A DNA stretch of 49,661 bases. Origin: Gemmatimonadota bacterium. GTDB lineage: Bacteria > Gemmatimonadota > Gemmatimonadetes > Longimicrobiales > Gaopeijiaceae. How positions within the stretch are numbered: position 1 is the stretch's first letter; the number at the start of each line of letters is the position of its first letter. Below, piece after piece: positions 1 through 7,857 of the stretch. Below the pieces are notes generated by a model. That model was given only the letters and a program-made list of their open reading frames with translations. It ran no database searches and was not told the DNA's origin. The stretch spans positions 1 through 49,661 of the forward strand of contig JADFSR010000032.1 of the NCBI GenBank assembly GCA_022560615.1, given 5' to 3'. The position numbers were made by a program, and so were the translations under genes.

Positions 1-147
1 GATTTGGAGGGGGCGGACCAATACCATCGCAACGTTTTCAGCGTTTTTAGCCGCTATCGTTTTGGGCAAAATTTCTCCGAATAGTAGCAGCATTAGCGTG
101 ACGCCGACGACAGAGGCGGCGAAACGCCCTGTCAAACCCGTTCCCGT
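1..147 (-). pseudogene. CNNM (DUF21) domain fragment, runs off left edge
   Basis: On the minus strand, 49 codons are open from 147 to the window edge. They encode a stretch with the motif FGEILPKTIAAKNAE followed by a hydrophobic run ending RPLQI. That pattern is the end of the third membrane helix plus the conserved G-E-x-x-P-K-T signature of CNNM/DUF21 domains (CorC/HlyC-type magnesium or metal efflux proteins with C-terminal CBS domains). An in-frame TGA at 148-150 closes the frame upstream. No recognisable first helices of the family were found in any frame between 150 and 300, so the N-terminal part appears lost. The C-terminal part would lie left of the window. It could still be expressed from the TTG at 133-135, but that would lack most of the membrane domain. 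The domain call is firm; pseudogene status is inference. Confidence 0.65.
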
Positions 148-191
148 TCAGCGACCCTAACCGATTCCGACAGAAGGGCTTGGACCACTAG

Positions 192-217
192 AGCCCCACC
201 TAGCACAGTGGGGGGCT
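192..217. terminator. imperfect GC-rich hairpin
   Basis: AGCCCCAC at 192-199 pairs with GTGGGG-GG-CT at 208-217 around an 8-base loop, with two extra G residues bulged. There is no T tract. It lies upstream of the truncated CNNM fragment and may be a terminator or simply a stable hairpin in a decayed region. Confidence 0.25.
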
Positions 218-956
218 ACCAAGCACTCCAGGCGGTCATGTCTATGGGACGCGCGCCGGGCCTCACGCGCGGAGCGACACCCTCCGATCACTGCCCCCGC
301 GCACTGCCCCTTCTCAGGTCAACCGCACGCCGGGACCGCCTGTAAACTGAAAGCCCCTGTGCGCGCCTGTGTTCGCATTCGGGGGCGTTTGAAATGTCTC
401 GATTCTATGGCCGTTTCAGCGTAAACGTGCACAGCAACGTGCACAACACGGCGACGGATTGGCCTAGCTAAAGGATGAACGAGGTATCGACCGCCTGCTC
501 CATGGGCAGGGGCGGGTGGGCACGTTAGCTGATCCGACGACGCCTGACGCCCGTGTCGAGGGTCACCGAGGTCGTCCCCATTGCTGCTGAAGCTGAAGTC
601 GTGTCGAGCAGCACTGCTGTGGTGGACGAACAGGGTACAGATTAGCGGGGCTGACTGTCACCAGGAAGACAAGAATCAACCTGAAACTACAGCCTCGAAC
701 TCAGCAATCTGCAGGGCCAAAGGTGGGGGGGACCTCTGCACGGATCCCGGTATGTGAGCACGTAAAACGGGTCCCATCTCCCCCTCATACGATTTTGACC
801 CAAAATCTTTTTTCCAAATAGGCGCTTCGAGTCCCACCAAGCCAACGAAAAAGGAGCAGACCCGTGGATGCTGCTGGGGCGGTGATCACGGTGCCGTTGG
901 TGCCGCTGTAGCGGGGGCCACTCGCGCTCCACCGACCCACGCCGCATCTTCTGCGC
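218..956. other. gene-free scarred stretch
   Basis: No ORF here has convincing protein character; the open frames are short and rich in Arg and Pro. A near-perfect 12-base tandem repeat built on AACGTGCACA lies at 424-447. AT-rich patches at 790-815 contrast with the surrounding GC-rich sequence. The stretch sits between two gene fragments (CNNM and kinase start) and is best read as decayed or recombined DNA. Confidence 0.4.
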
Positions 957-1031
957 ATGACTGATCCCATCACCCGCCTGAACGGAGCCCTAGATTGGCC
1001 ACTACTTTGCGACCGTCACTCGACTGCCTGA
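957..1031 (+). pseudogene. Ser/Thr kinase N-terminal remnant (1 of 4)
   Basis: The ATG at 957 opens a 24-codon frame beginning MTDPITRLNGAL and then running into unrelated residues and a TGA at 1029. The start matches the leader typical of Hanks-type kinases in this lineage (M-S/T-D-P-x-T-x-L-x-A-A-L-E), and closely matches the better preserved remnant at 33294. No kinase domain follows. It overlaps the start of the FG-GAP lipoprotein gene in another frame. Resemblance is seen directly; loss of the rest of the gene is inferred. Confidence 0.5.
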
Positions 1032-2950
1032 TCTATTCTGAGGGCACCGTAGCTCGTTGGCTACTCGCGTGCAGCCTTCTGCTTTCATTCGCGGGGTGTG
1101 GGAGTGATGCGGTAGAACCGGCGGGGCCATCCGGCCCAACAGCGCCGGTAGTTGCGAGTATCGAAGTGTCACCGTCTGCGCAAACCCTTGTGTCTGTCAC
1201 CGTTGATCAACAGTTCAGCGCGGTGGCGAGAGACGCTTCAGGGACCACGATATCAGGTCAGTCCTTTGCCTGGTCGTCATCGAACGTCGGTGTCGCGACC
1301 GTGCACGCTTCGACCGGCCTCGCCACATCCGTGGGGAACGGCACCTCAACGATCACGGCCACTATCGGCGCGGTGTCCGGCACAGGCTCGATCACGGTCC
1401 AGCAGGAAGCTGTCGATGTGGTGTTCTCCCCTGACTCGCTCGTGCTGGATCGGTGGGCCGACACGGCTCGCGTGACCGCTCAGGCGGTCGATGCAGCAGG
1501 CGCACCCGTTGCAGGAGCGTCTACGACCTGGTCGTCCTCCGATGCCGAGGTGGCTTCCGTTGACGCCTCCGGGCTGATCACGACAGGCGTGGCTGGAGAA
1601 GCCGTTATCACTGCTGAGGTCACGGTTGCTGGAGCAAATGCCGCCCCTTCGTCGCAGTCGAGCACCGCTCAAACGGAGTTGATCGCTGAGGCGACGATCC
1701 CTGTGCGGGTAGCTTTGCAACGCAACGTGCTGTGCGTCGTCCCAACGACTTTTCCCACACGAGGGCCTGTGGCAGGTCCGCCGACCTTCGACGAGGTGCC
1801 GGGAGCTTTCGGCAGCATCGAGACTCGCTACTCGGCTCGTGCACCATACGCTGGCGTGGCAGACTTTGACGGCGATGGAGACCAAGACATCATGTTCCCC
1901 AACTTCGACTTTGCGTCGGATAGCCCGGGACGGCTGCTGTTTTGGCGAAACGTCGGCGGTACGTTTGAGGATGCCACGGAGGCGGGGATTCAGGATTCGA
2001 TTCGAGCAGATCACACGAACCAAGTCCTCACTTCGGATCTAAACGGCGACGGAATCGCGGACTTGGTCTTGGTCCAGGGGGGAAAGGATGCCCCACCGTT
2101 CCCGGGAGCCCCGAACGTCCTGCTGTTGTCCCAGGATGGAGGCGCCTTTCTCGATGCCTCCTCAACGAATCTCGTACCCAACCGGCCCGACCAGTTCACG
2201 CATGGAGGCGCGAGTGGGGACGTGGATTGCGATGGCGATGTGGACCTATGGACTGGAGAGTCAGGGTCGTTACCCCCCAACTACAGCAACATTTACGTCA
2301 ACGACGGCTTCGGGCACTTCGTTGCCGAGCCTCTGCGTTTCCCAAGACTTTTCAACGAGAGTAGTCTGCTGGAGGATGGCTCGATGGGGAACTACAACTG
2401 GCTGGTCGGCGATTTCTGTGACCTGGACCGAGACGGAGACAACGACCTGTATCTTGGCGGGCAAATTGGGTCGGGGGCGGTTCCACGAGACTTCATCATG
2501 GTTAACGACGGGTTCGGCCACTTTCGTAAGGCGCCTGCGGTGTTGCCATCAGACCAAGGTCTCCTACCCGAACGTGTAGTCTGCCGTGACATGAACCTGG
2601 ATGGGCTACCTGACCTGGTCCTTTTTAGACCTCCGCTATTCCTTCTGTGGTACAATCGCGGAGACCTGGTCTTTGAGGACGTAACCACTGAGGTTTTCGG
2701 CGGGAATCCGGGAAGTGGTTTGAGCTTGCAGGTGGCGGATCTGAACGGGGACGGATGGCCCGACATTCATCCAAACTCGGGGAGCCCCCCTATCTTCTAC
2801 ATCAACAACGGCGGGGCCGCCTTTCTTCAAATTGATGCTCCAGGGCCTAGCGCCGAACTCATCGATGCCAACGGTGATGGCAAGCTGGATGTCGTGATCG
2901 TTGTCCTCGGGGGGGGTGGTGGTACGATCGCCTTGTGGCTCAACCGCTAA
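995..2950 (+). CDS. Big2 plus FG-GAP/VCBS repeat lipoprotein
   Basis: 651 residues from a TTG at 995; the true start is uncertain because no good ribosome site is visible and the frame overlaps a kinase remnant. A lipoprotein signal peptide ends in the lipobox SFAGC near residue 35. Residues about 50-240 hold Ig-like bacterial domains of the Big2 type, with the typical I-x-V-S-P and S-S-x-x-x-V-A-x-V patterns. From about residue 280 come seven Ca-binding FG-GAP motifs (DFDGDGDQD, DLNGDGIAD, DVDCDGDVD, DLDRDGDND, DMNLDGLPD, DLNGDGWPD, DANGDGKLD), enough for a seven-bladed integrin-like propeller. It is predicted to be anchored at the cell surface and to act in adhesion or glycan binding; the ligand cannot be read from the sequence. 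It stands alone between decayed stretches. Confidence 0.85.
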   Translation: MATTLRPSLDCLIYSEGTVARWLLACSLLLSFAGCGSDAVEPAGPSGPTAPVVASIEVSPSAQTLVSVTVDQQFSAVARDASGTTISGQSFAWSSSNVGVATVHASTGLATSVGNGTSTITATIGAVSGTGSITVQQEAVDVVFSPDSLVLDRWADTARVTAQAVDAAGAPVAGASTTWSSSDAEVASVDASGLITTGVAGEAVITAEVTVAGANAAPSSQSSTAQTELIAEATIPVRVALQRNVLCVVPTTFPTRGPVAGPPTFDEVPGAFGSIETRYSARAPYAGVADFDGDGDQDIMFPNFDFASDSPGRLLFWRNVGGTFEDATEAGIQDSIRADHTNQVLTSDLNGDGIADLVLVQGGKDAPPFPGAPNVLLLSQDGGAFLDASSTNLVPNRPDQFTHGGASGDVDCDGDVDLWTGESGSLPPNYSNIYVNDGFGHFVAEPLRFPRLFNESSLLEDGSMGNYNWLVGDFCDLDRDGDNDLYLGGQIGSGAVPRDFIMVNDGFGHFRKAPAVLPSDQGLLPERVVCRDMNLDGLPDLVLFRPPLFLLWYNRGDLVFEDVTTEVFGGNPGSGLSLQVADLNGDGWPDIHPNSGSPPIFYINNGGAAFLQIDAPGPSAELIDANGDGKLDVVIVVLGGGGGTIALWLNR

Positions 2951-3298
2951 CAATAGTGGCGCCTTTGGTCACTGATCGGGGTCGATTCGTCGGGGCTGCT
3001 CCCCCTGGCTTCGCGTCTTCGTGGAATCGGTCGGCGAGGATCATCACTTGGAGGTGGCTCACTCAACGTGAGCGTGGCACGGGCGACTAAGATTCAATTA
3101 GGACACTACCAACGGTTCGGGAGGGTGTGGCAAAATTGCCACCACCTATCCCCGACACCGGGAAGTCCCGAGAGAAGGCGGGAGCCCGCCCCGTTCCCCT
3201 TTTCGTGAAGTGCACGCAGTGTGTACGCACACAATCCACCTTCCGACAAGCGAAGCCATACGAGGCGGTAAAGCCCTATAGGGCTTCGCTTTACCCAA
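2951..3298. other. non-coding stretch with two hairpins
   Basis: No protein gene is convincing here. Two symmetrical elements are visible: GTGGCAA/TTGCCAC at 3127-3142 with a two-base loop, and a nested structure at 3267-3295 in which GGTAAAGC pairs with GCTTTACC around the perfect 16-base palindrome AAGCCCTATAGGGCTT (3271-3286). The second lies directly beside the tRNA-Val 3' fragment and could be a recombination or transcription-end structure. Confidence 0.4.
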
Positions 3299-3345
3299 TG
3301 GGCACTACTGGACTCGAACCAGTGACCCCCTGCTTGTAAGGCAGA
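3299..3345 (-). tRNA. tRNA-Val(TAC) 3' half only
   Basis: Read on the minus strand, an anticodon arm (loop CTTACAA, anticodon TAC, forward 3336-3338) is followed by a five-base variable region, a perfect T arm (ACTGG TTCGAGT CCAGT), the acceptor 3' strand AGTGCCC and discriminator A. No CCA is encoded. The 5' acceptor strand (GGGCACT) and a D arm should lie at about 3346-3375 but are absent, so this is not a complete tRNA. Three-prime halves like this are what integrases leave when they use tRNA genes as attachment sites. Confidence 0.6.
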
Positions 3346-3452
3346 GGGGGGCGCGCCCAAGCCTCCCCCTCCTAGCTGGCTGCCAACCCGTTTCGGAGCT
3401 ACCCCCTCGCCGTGGCCCCGGCCCCGCTGGAACTGGCGAACCGCGTCCCACC

Positions 3453-3473
3453 GGACCCTATACGGACCCTATA
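3453..3473. repeat. tandem GGACCCTATA repeat
   Basis: GGACCCTATA occurs at 3453-3462 and again at 3464-3473, separated by one C, between the two tRNA 3' fragments. It could be an accessory site of a former integrative element. Nothing else in this gap looks coding. Confidence 0.35.
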
Positions 3474-3535
3474 ACGCGAAAACGGCCACCCACATAGTAG
3501 GAGGCCGCTCCCGTAAGTCGTTGTCCTGTAACGAG

Positions 3536-3582
3536 TGCCCCGCCAGGGACTCGAACCCCGAACCTACTGATTAAGAGTCAGC
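3536..3582 (-). tRNA. tRNA-Lys(CTT) 3' half only
   Basis: On the minus strand the anticodon arm GCTGA-CTCTTAA-TCAGT (anticodon CTT, forward 3573-3575) is followed by a T arm CGGGG-TTCGAGT-CCCTG, acceptor strand GCGGGGC and discriminator A. The matching 5' acceptor strand GCCCCGC and a normal D arm are not found in the next 40 bases, which instead run toward the lipoprotein gene at 3629. It lies on the same strand as the Val fragment, about 190 bases away, and is likewise best explained as an attachment-site relic or a deletion scar. Confidence 0.6.
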
Positions 3583-3628
3583 AGGCTTTGGTGCCGCCGA
3601 CACCCGAGCTGGCTCGCGCGCTTCCCCG

Positions 3629-4483
3629 ATGGTTGCCAGATTGCGTCGGTCAGCCGCGCCCAGACGCTCTAGGAACCGATTCCACTTCCCCACCGTGTGC
3701 AAACGACCCACACACCGTGTCCGCTGGCCCGCTACCGTGCTGTGCCTGCTCGTTGTGCTCGGCGTTGCCGCTTGCGGACGCGGAGCCCCCGAAGCTGATA
3801 TCGCAAGCGGTGGCTCGCCCGACGACGACGCCCCCTCGGCGGCCGCGTACGTCTTCACGTACACCGAAGTCCGCACGCGAAACGACTGGGCTCCGGCGCT
3901 CGAGGAGTTGCGCGACCAGGCGCTTCCGGGAATCGCCGAGCAGGGTGGTCAGCTCATCGGCGTGTGGCGCGCGGTTCCGCTCGCGGACGATGCGCCGTTC
4001 GAGCGACTCGGGCCGAACGAGCTGCTCGTGATGATCGCGTGGCCGGATGGCGCCGCCGAGAGTCCGAGCGACCGGACGGATCGAGCGCTGAACGCGCTGG
4101 ACGAAGTGATCCAGTCGCGAACTCGCGTGTTCCGGTCCACGGTGCGCCCCGAGCACGTGCGCGAGCTCACCCGGCCCGGCTTTTACGTGCACCGCCTCAA
4201 CAAGTTCGCCGCGGACGACATCAACACGGTCATCCGACTCAGCGTCGAGGCGTGGCAGACGTTCGAGCCGACCTTTGGAGCCGAGGTCGTAGGACTGTTT
4301 CGTGAGACGCCCGATCGCGATGGACAGGCTCAGATGCTCCGCATCGCGTGGTACCGCAGTTACGAGGGTTGGCAGGAATCGCGCATGTTCGGCCGTGACC
4401 CCGCGTCTCTGGAGCGGTTTCGCGAGCGAGGGGCGCTACAGCTCGACTCCGAAGGGTTTGCCGGCGCGTTGGCGGTGAACTGA
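3629..4483 (+). CDS. NIPSNAP-like lipoprotein
   Basis: 284 residues with a lipoprotein signal peptide (hydrophobic core about residues 32-47, lipobox GVAAC). The mature part carries two copies of a ferredoxin-like alpha+beta module. The first starts YVFTYTEVRTRNDWAP and the second FYVHRLNKFAADDINT; both are the Y-x-x-x-x-Y/N-x-x-x pattern of NIPSNAP and related dimeric alpha-beta barrel proteins. The family has no settled enzymatic role, and anchoring in the envelope suggests ligand or stress-related binding. The start is uncertain: the GTG at 3695 gives a more ordinary signal peptide than the Arg-rich 22 residues before it. It ends tail to tail with the PQQ dehydrogenase, with a hairpin between them. 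Confidence 0.65.
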   Translation: MVARLRRSAAPRRSRNRFHFPTVCKRPTHRVRWPATVLCLLVVLGVAACGRGAPEADIASGGSPDDDAPSAAAYVFTYTEVRTRNDWAPALEELRDQALPGIAEQGGQLIGVWRAVPLADDAPFERLGPNELLVMIAWPDGAAESPSDRTDRALNALDEVIQSRTRVFRSTVRPEHVRELTRPGFYVHRLNKFAADDINTVIRLSVEAWQTFEPTFGAEVVGLFRETPDRDGQAQMLRIAWYRSYEGWQESRMFGRDPASLERFRERGALQLDSEGFAGALAVN

Positions 4484-4511
4484 GGAGCCCGACTCGGAGA
4501 CGCCGGGCTCC
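4484..4511. terminator. bidirectional hairpin between convergent genes
   Basis: GGAGCCCG (4484-4491) pairs perfectly with CGGGCTCC (4504-4511) around a 12-base loop, immediately after the TGA of the lipoprotein gene and 23 bases before the end of the convergent PQQ dehydrogenase gene. It lacks a T tract but is placed to stop transcription from both sides. Confidence 0.5.
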
Positions 4512-4534
4512 CCCTCCACCGCCCCTCCACAGCT

Positions 4535-6577
4535 TTAGTTCGGTAGGCGCAACGCCACTAGCCGACCTGGCCGTCCGACCTGTACGACGACATGCTGCTG
4601 ACCCTCGTGCATGTACGTCATCATGCCGTACTGCCCTGGCGAAGGAAGCTCCACCTCGCCGACTTGCATGCCCGTCCGCTTGTCGAAGGCGTTGAGAACC
4701 GCCGGTCCGCTCGAGCCTTCGGTCGCGTACAGCAGGTCACCCGCGACCATCTGAATCGAGCTGGCACCGCTGCCCATGCGCGAAAGGTCCACACCCTGCA
4801 GCGCGGGGTGATCCCGAACCGCTTCGGGCGCGTCCCCGATCGGGATCCACCAGATGCGCTCGCCCGTGTTCATGTCGAACGCGGACAGGCGGCTGTACGG
4901 CGGCTTGTGGATCGGCAGCCCCTGCACCGTACCCATCCCGCCCCCAGGGCCCGCGACCCATTGAGAGATCGTCGTGCCCGTCGTTCGGGGGTTCGCCGGA
5001 TCGTCCGCCTCGATGCCGAGCGCAACGCTGCCACCGCTACACCGACGCGCCGAAGCCATGTAGAGGATGCCGGTCGACGGGTCGAGTGTCGCGGGGTTCG
5101 TGATGTTCAAGCCGCCGTAGCAGCGGATGTTGTCCTCGAAGCCCGTGCTGTGATCGTCGTAGAGCCGCGGCATGAACGGACCGCCCACCTGATACCTGCT
5201 GAGGATCTCGAGCGCCTCCGCACGCATCTCGGGGGTGAAGTCGATGACGTCTTCCTCTGGGAGCCCAAATGGCTCCGCAGGCTCAGGGCGCGTGGGGATG
5301 GGCTGGGTTGCCGCGGTCCAGTTCCCGGGCACGACGGTCTGTACGACCGGCTCCTCCTCGATCGGCCAGATCGGCTCTCCGGACTCGCGGTCGAACGCGT
5401 AGATCATCCCCGTCTTGGATGTCTGGATCACCGCGGAAACCGGCCTCCCGTCCACTTCGAGATCGACGATGATCGGCACGTTCGGGATGTCGTAGTTCCA
5501 CTGGTCGTTGTGGACCGTCTGGAAGTGCCACACTCGCTCGCCGGTCTCGGCATTGAGCGCGATCACGGTGGTCCCGAACAGGTTGTTGCCCGGCCGGAAG
5601 CCCCCGAAGTAGTCGATCGTGGGCGGGTTCGTCGGGATGTACACGATCCCCCGCTCCAGGTCGGCAGACATGGGTGCCCACGAAGAAACGTCTCCCGTGG
5701 TCTCCCATGCGTCGTTCAACCACGTCTCGTGCCCGACCTCGCCCGGGCGCGGAATGACGTGGAACTTCCACTTGAAGTCGCCGGTCGCGGCGTCGTACCC
5801 GAGGATGTCACCCGGCACGTTCTCGATCCGCGTCTGGTTGTAGCCCTGTTCGGCGGAGTTCCCGACGACCACCGTTCCGTTCACCACGATCGGGGGCGAT
5901 GACGTCGTGATGAAACCCAGCTCGCGCGGGATCCCGAAGTCCGGATCGTACGGCTCATCCCACGCTTCCCAGGGACCCCAGTCGTCCAGGAGGTCGACGA
6001 GCAGGTCGACGACACCGGTCTGGGGGAAGCCCTCGATGGGCACCGGGGCACCGAAGCCCTCGATGTGCCGGCCCGTCTTGGCGTCCAGCGCATGCAGGAA
6101 GAAGGCCGGGGAGGTGTAGAAGATCACGCCCCTGCCATCGATCTCTCCGTAGGCGACGCCCTTGCCGTAGTTCTGCCGCATGGAGCGCTCCCAACGAGTC
6201 GTGTTCGGCTCGCGGTACGTCCACAGCGTCTCACCCGTCGCGGGGTCGATCGCCGCTACGGTGCGGCGTTGGCCGGCTACCGTGTAGAGGATCCCGTCGA
6301 TGTACGTCGGGGTCGACTTGAACTGATAGTCTACCGTGGGGCCATAGTTGTTGGCCTGCCAGACCCACGCCACCTCGAGGTCACCGAAGTTGTCGGCGTT
6401 GATCTGATCCACGGGCGAATAGCGCGTACCCCACGAGTCGGCGCTCTGGTAGCGCCACTCCCCGTACGGGTTGCCGCGATCCTGCGCGAGTCCCAGCACA
6501 GGCACGGTCAACAAGACGGCCAGTGCGAGGGTGAGGCTCTGCGGGAGGCAGGAGGGTCTACGGGACGACGAAGGCAT
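4535..6577 (-). CDS. exported PQQ-dependent alcohol/sugar dehydrogenase
   Basis: 680 residues from the ATG at 6577, chosen because GAGGAGG lies eight bases upstream and the following residues form a Sec signal peptide (LALAVLLTVPVLGLAQ). An upstream in-frame start at 6628 would add 17 residues without a ribosome site. The mature protein begins WRYQSADSWGTRYSP, the usual opening of quinoprotein propellers. It carries tryptophan-docking repeats and the motif WHFQTVHNDQWNYDIPN typical of membrane-free PQQ glucose/ethanol dehydrogenase relatives. It would oxidise an alcohol or sugar in the periplasm and pass electrons to a cytochrome or quinone. No fused cytochrome c domain is present. Substrate cannot be assigned. 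It is a single gene divergent from the toxin-antitoxin cluster. Confidence 0.88.
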   Translation of the reverse strand: MPSSSRRPSCLPQSLTLALAVLLTVPVLGLAQDRGNPYGEWRYQSADSWGTRYSPVDQINADNFGDLEVAWVWQANNYGPTVDYQFKSTPTYIDGILYTVAGQRRTVAAIDPATGETLWTYREPNTTRWERSMRQNYGKGVAYGEIDGRGVIFYTSPAFFLHALDAKTGRHIEGFGAPVPIEGFPQTGVVDLLVDLLDDWGPWEAWDEPYDPDFGIPRELGFITTSSPPIVVNGTVVVGNSAEQGYNQTRIENVPGDILGYDAATGDFKWKFHVIPRPGEVGHETWLNDAWETTGDVSSWAPMSADLERGIVYIPTNPPTIDYFGGFRPGNNLFGTTVIALNAETGERVWHFQTVHNDQWNYDIPNVPIIVDLEVDGRPVSAVIQTSKTGMIYAFDRESGEPIWPIEEEPVVQTVVPGNWTAATQPIPTRPEPAEPFGLPEEDVIDFTPEMRAEALEILSRYQVGGPFMPRLYDDHSTGFEDNIRCYGGLNITNPATLDPSTGILYMASARRCSGGSVALGIEADDPANPRTTGTTISQWVAGPGGGMGTVQGLPIHKPPYSRLSAFDMNTGERIWWIPIGDAPEAVRDHPALQGVDLSRMGSGASSIQMVAGDLLYATEGSSGPAVLNAFDKRTGMQVGEVELPSPGQYGMMTYMHEGQQHVVVQVGRPGRLVALRLPN

Positions 6578-6750
6578 GGTGTTCCTCCTCGACGAGTACG
6601 ACGGGTCGGCCTTTTTGGCACTGAGCATGGTACTGCGCGGGCGGGGAGTCAGCTAGGCGCGAGGGTCGAGGAGTGCGGGATACGGACTTCGTGGCGAGCG
6701 GAGCAGCGTTGATGGTGCGTTCTTGACTCTCAGGATGCTCTGCGCCAGGA

Positions 6751-6768
6751 TGTACATGATTAGGTACA
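6751..6768. promoter_or_regulatory. TGTACA-type operator candidate for the Phd/ParE pair
   Basis: TGTAC at 6751-6755 and GTACA at 6764-6768 form an inverted repeat 20 bases upstream of the antitoxin ATG. The hexamer TGTACA is the known core of operators bound by YefM/Phd antitoxins, so autoregulation is a reasonable inference. Confidence 0.4.
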
Positions 6769-6788
6769 GTTATGCAGTGGAGGGACCA

Positions 6789-7082
6789 ATGGCACGCAGC
6801 ACCGACATCACCAGCTTCACGGAGCACCGCCGGCACCTCAGAGAACACTTTCGCCAGGTCCGAGAGACCGGCCGACCCCTCTATGTGACCCGGAACGGCA
6901 AGACCGATGCGGTTGTCCTGAGCCCGGAAGCATACGACGCGCTCGCCGATAAGGCTGAGCTCGCGGAGAGCCTGGCCATGATCGATCGCGGCATGGAGGA
7001 CATCCGCGAGGGTCGCTCGCAGCCGGCAAAGACTGCGCTCAAGCGGGTAGCGGATGAGCTTGGGTTGAAACTGGACCGGTGA
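6789..7082 (+). CDS. Phd/YefM-family antitoxin
   Basis: 97 residues from the ATG at 6789, preceded by GGAGGG five bases away; a start at 6723 would add residues that do not fit the family. The sequence shows the Phd/YefM pattern: an N-terminal segment with S-F-x-x-H-x-x-x-L, then RPLYVTRNGKTDAVVLSPE and YDAL, the beta-strand and helix that make the DNA-binding dimer. The C-terminal half is charged and helical, as expected for the toxin-binding tail. It overlaps the downstream ParE-type toxin gene by four bases (GTGA), so the two are translationally coupled. It should neutralise that toxin and repress the operon through the TGTAC repeat upstream. Confidence 0.88.
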   Translation: MARSTDITSFTEHRRHLREHFRQVRETGRPLYVTRNGKTDAVVLSPEAYDALADKAELAESLAMIDRGMEDIREGRSQPAKTALKRVADELGLKLDR

Positions 7083-7438
7083 CCAGATACGCGGTCGAGC
7101 TCACTGAAGCAGCTCTGGCCGCGATCACCGCCAACGCCAGGTACATCGCCGTCGAGGGCCAGGCGCCCGTGAACGCTCAGCGTTGGCTCGAGCGCATCTG
7201 GGATGCCGTGGACTCCCTCGCTCAGTCGCCCAGGCGAGCCGCGAAGGCCGAAGAAAACGCCTACGTCGGGTACGAGGTTCGCCAGCTCGCCATCGATAGC
7301 CATCTTCTCCTTTTCACGGTCGATGACCGTCGCTCAAAGGTGTGGATCATCGGGCTCCGGCACGCTCACCGACTTCCACGTCCAGGCGACGTGCCGCGGG
7401 GCCAAGCATTACGCGAAGACGGCGACCCCGAGATCTGA
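7079..7438 (+). CDS. ParE/RelE-superfamily toxin
   Basis: 119 residues from a GTG overlapping the antitoxin stop. It has the RelE/ParE fold signature: an initial strand YAVELTEAAL, two helices with AQRWLERIWDAVDSL and P-x-R, the strand pair YEVRQLAIDSHLLLFTVDD, and a final KVWIIGLRHAHR. The closing arginine/histidine-rich segment resembles ParE gyrase-targeting members more than the mRNA-cutting RelE group, but the target is not certain. Placement directly after a Phd antitoxin makes a complete type II toxin-antitoxin pair. Confidence 0.87.
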   Translation: MTRYAVELTEAALAAITANARYIAVEGQAPVNAQRWLERIWDAVDSLAQSPRRAAKAEENAYVGYEVRQLAIDSHLLLFTVDDRRSKVWIIGLRHAHRLPRPGDVPRGQALREDGDPEI

Positions 7439-7451
7439 AAGGGAGGGGTGA

Positions 7452-7565
7452 CCAGGGGTCGAATACGGCATTCTCGTCGGCGGTGACGAGCCGCGGGGCG
7501 AGCTTCGTCCTGTGGCCCCGAAGCCAGGGGCCCTCCAACGCTTCCTCGAAGGGCGGGACGATTGA
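7452..7565 (+). pseudogene. VapB/MazE-like antitoxin C-terminal remnant
   Basis: The frame is open from 7452 to a TGA at 7563 and ends ELRPVAPKPGALQRFLEGRD-D. This is the tail of antitoxins that accompany PIN-domain toxins, including the K-P-G-A-L-x-R-F-L-E segment that lies across the toxin. A stop at 7449-7451 closes the frame and no DNA-binding N-terminus or start codon is visible upstream. Only about 37 codons remain, directly after the ParE gene. Confidence 0.6.
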
Positions 7566-7812
7566 AGGCCGCCCCGTCGATACGTCTTGCCTGGTCGCGA
7601 TCGCGTTCGACGAACCGGAGCGGGATGAGATGGTCTCGCGACTGCTCTCGGACGAGATCACCCGCGTACTCCAGACGGCGTGCATGCGGGGCTCCGATCT
7701 CTGGCACCTGCCAGCCGCGATCTACGTCACCTCCGAGCCCGGCGACCTCACGTTTCTGACGCTCGACCGCCGACAGGGGGAGGTCGCGGCGGCGCTCGGC
7801 TTCAGGGTGTAG
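7562..7812 (+). pseudogene. VapC PIN toxin with internal deletion and frameshift
   Basis: From the TTG at 7562, which overlaps the antitoxin stop, codons read M-K-A-A and then must shift by one base to enter the frame VDTSCLVAIAFDEPERDEM. That is the normal first strand of a PIN nuclease with its first catalytic Asp. After LLSDE the sequence jumps to ITRVLQTACMRGSDLWHL and DLTFLTLDRRQGEVAAALGF, the normal C-terminal third. Roughly 45-50 residues are missing, including the region of the second acidic residue. Only about 80 residues remain of a usual 130, so the toxin should be inactive. Confidence 0.65.
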
Positions 7813-7857
7813 TTGCTCCTGCGGGGTGGCTGGCGGAACTTGGCCGGAGGCCACTAC

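Noticed and set aside
826-850. TTCGAGTCCCACC, resembling a tRNA T arm
   Set aside because: The 5' side of the T stem does not pair, and no anticodon arm lies at the right distance.
3271-3286. perfect palindrome AAGCCCTATAGGGCTT as a transcription-factor site
   Set aside because: No gene starts nearby; it is noted only as a hairpin beside the tRNA fragment.
4592-5902. 436-codon plus-strand frame opposite the PQQ dehydrogenase gene
   Set aside because: It is antisense to a gene with clear family motifs and is rich in Arg, Val and Asp, as expected for a shadow frame in GC-rich DNA.
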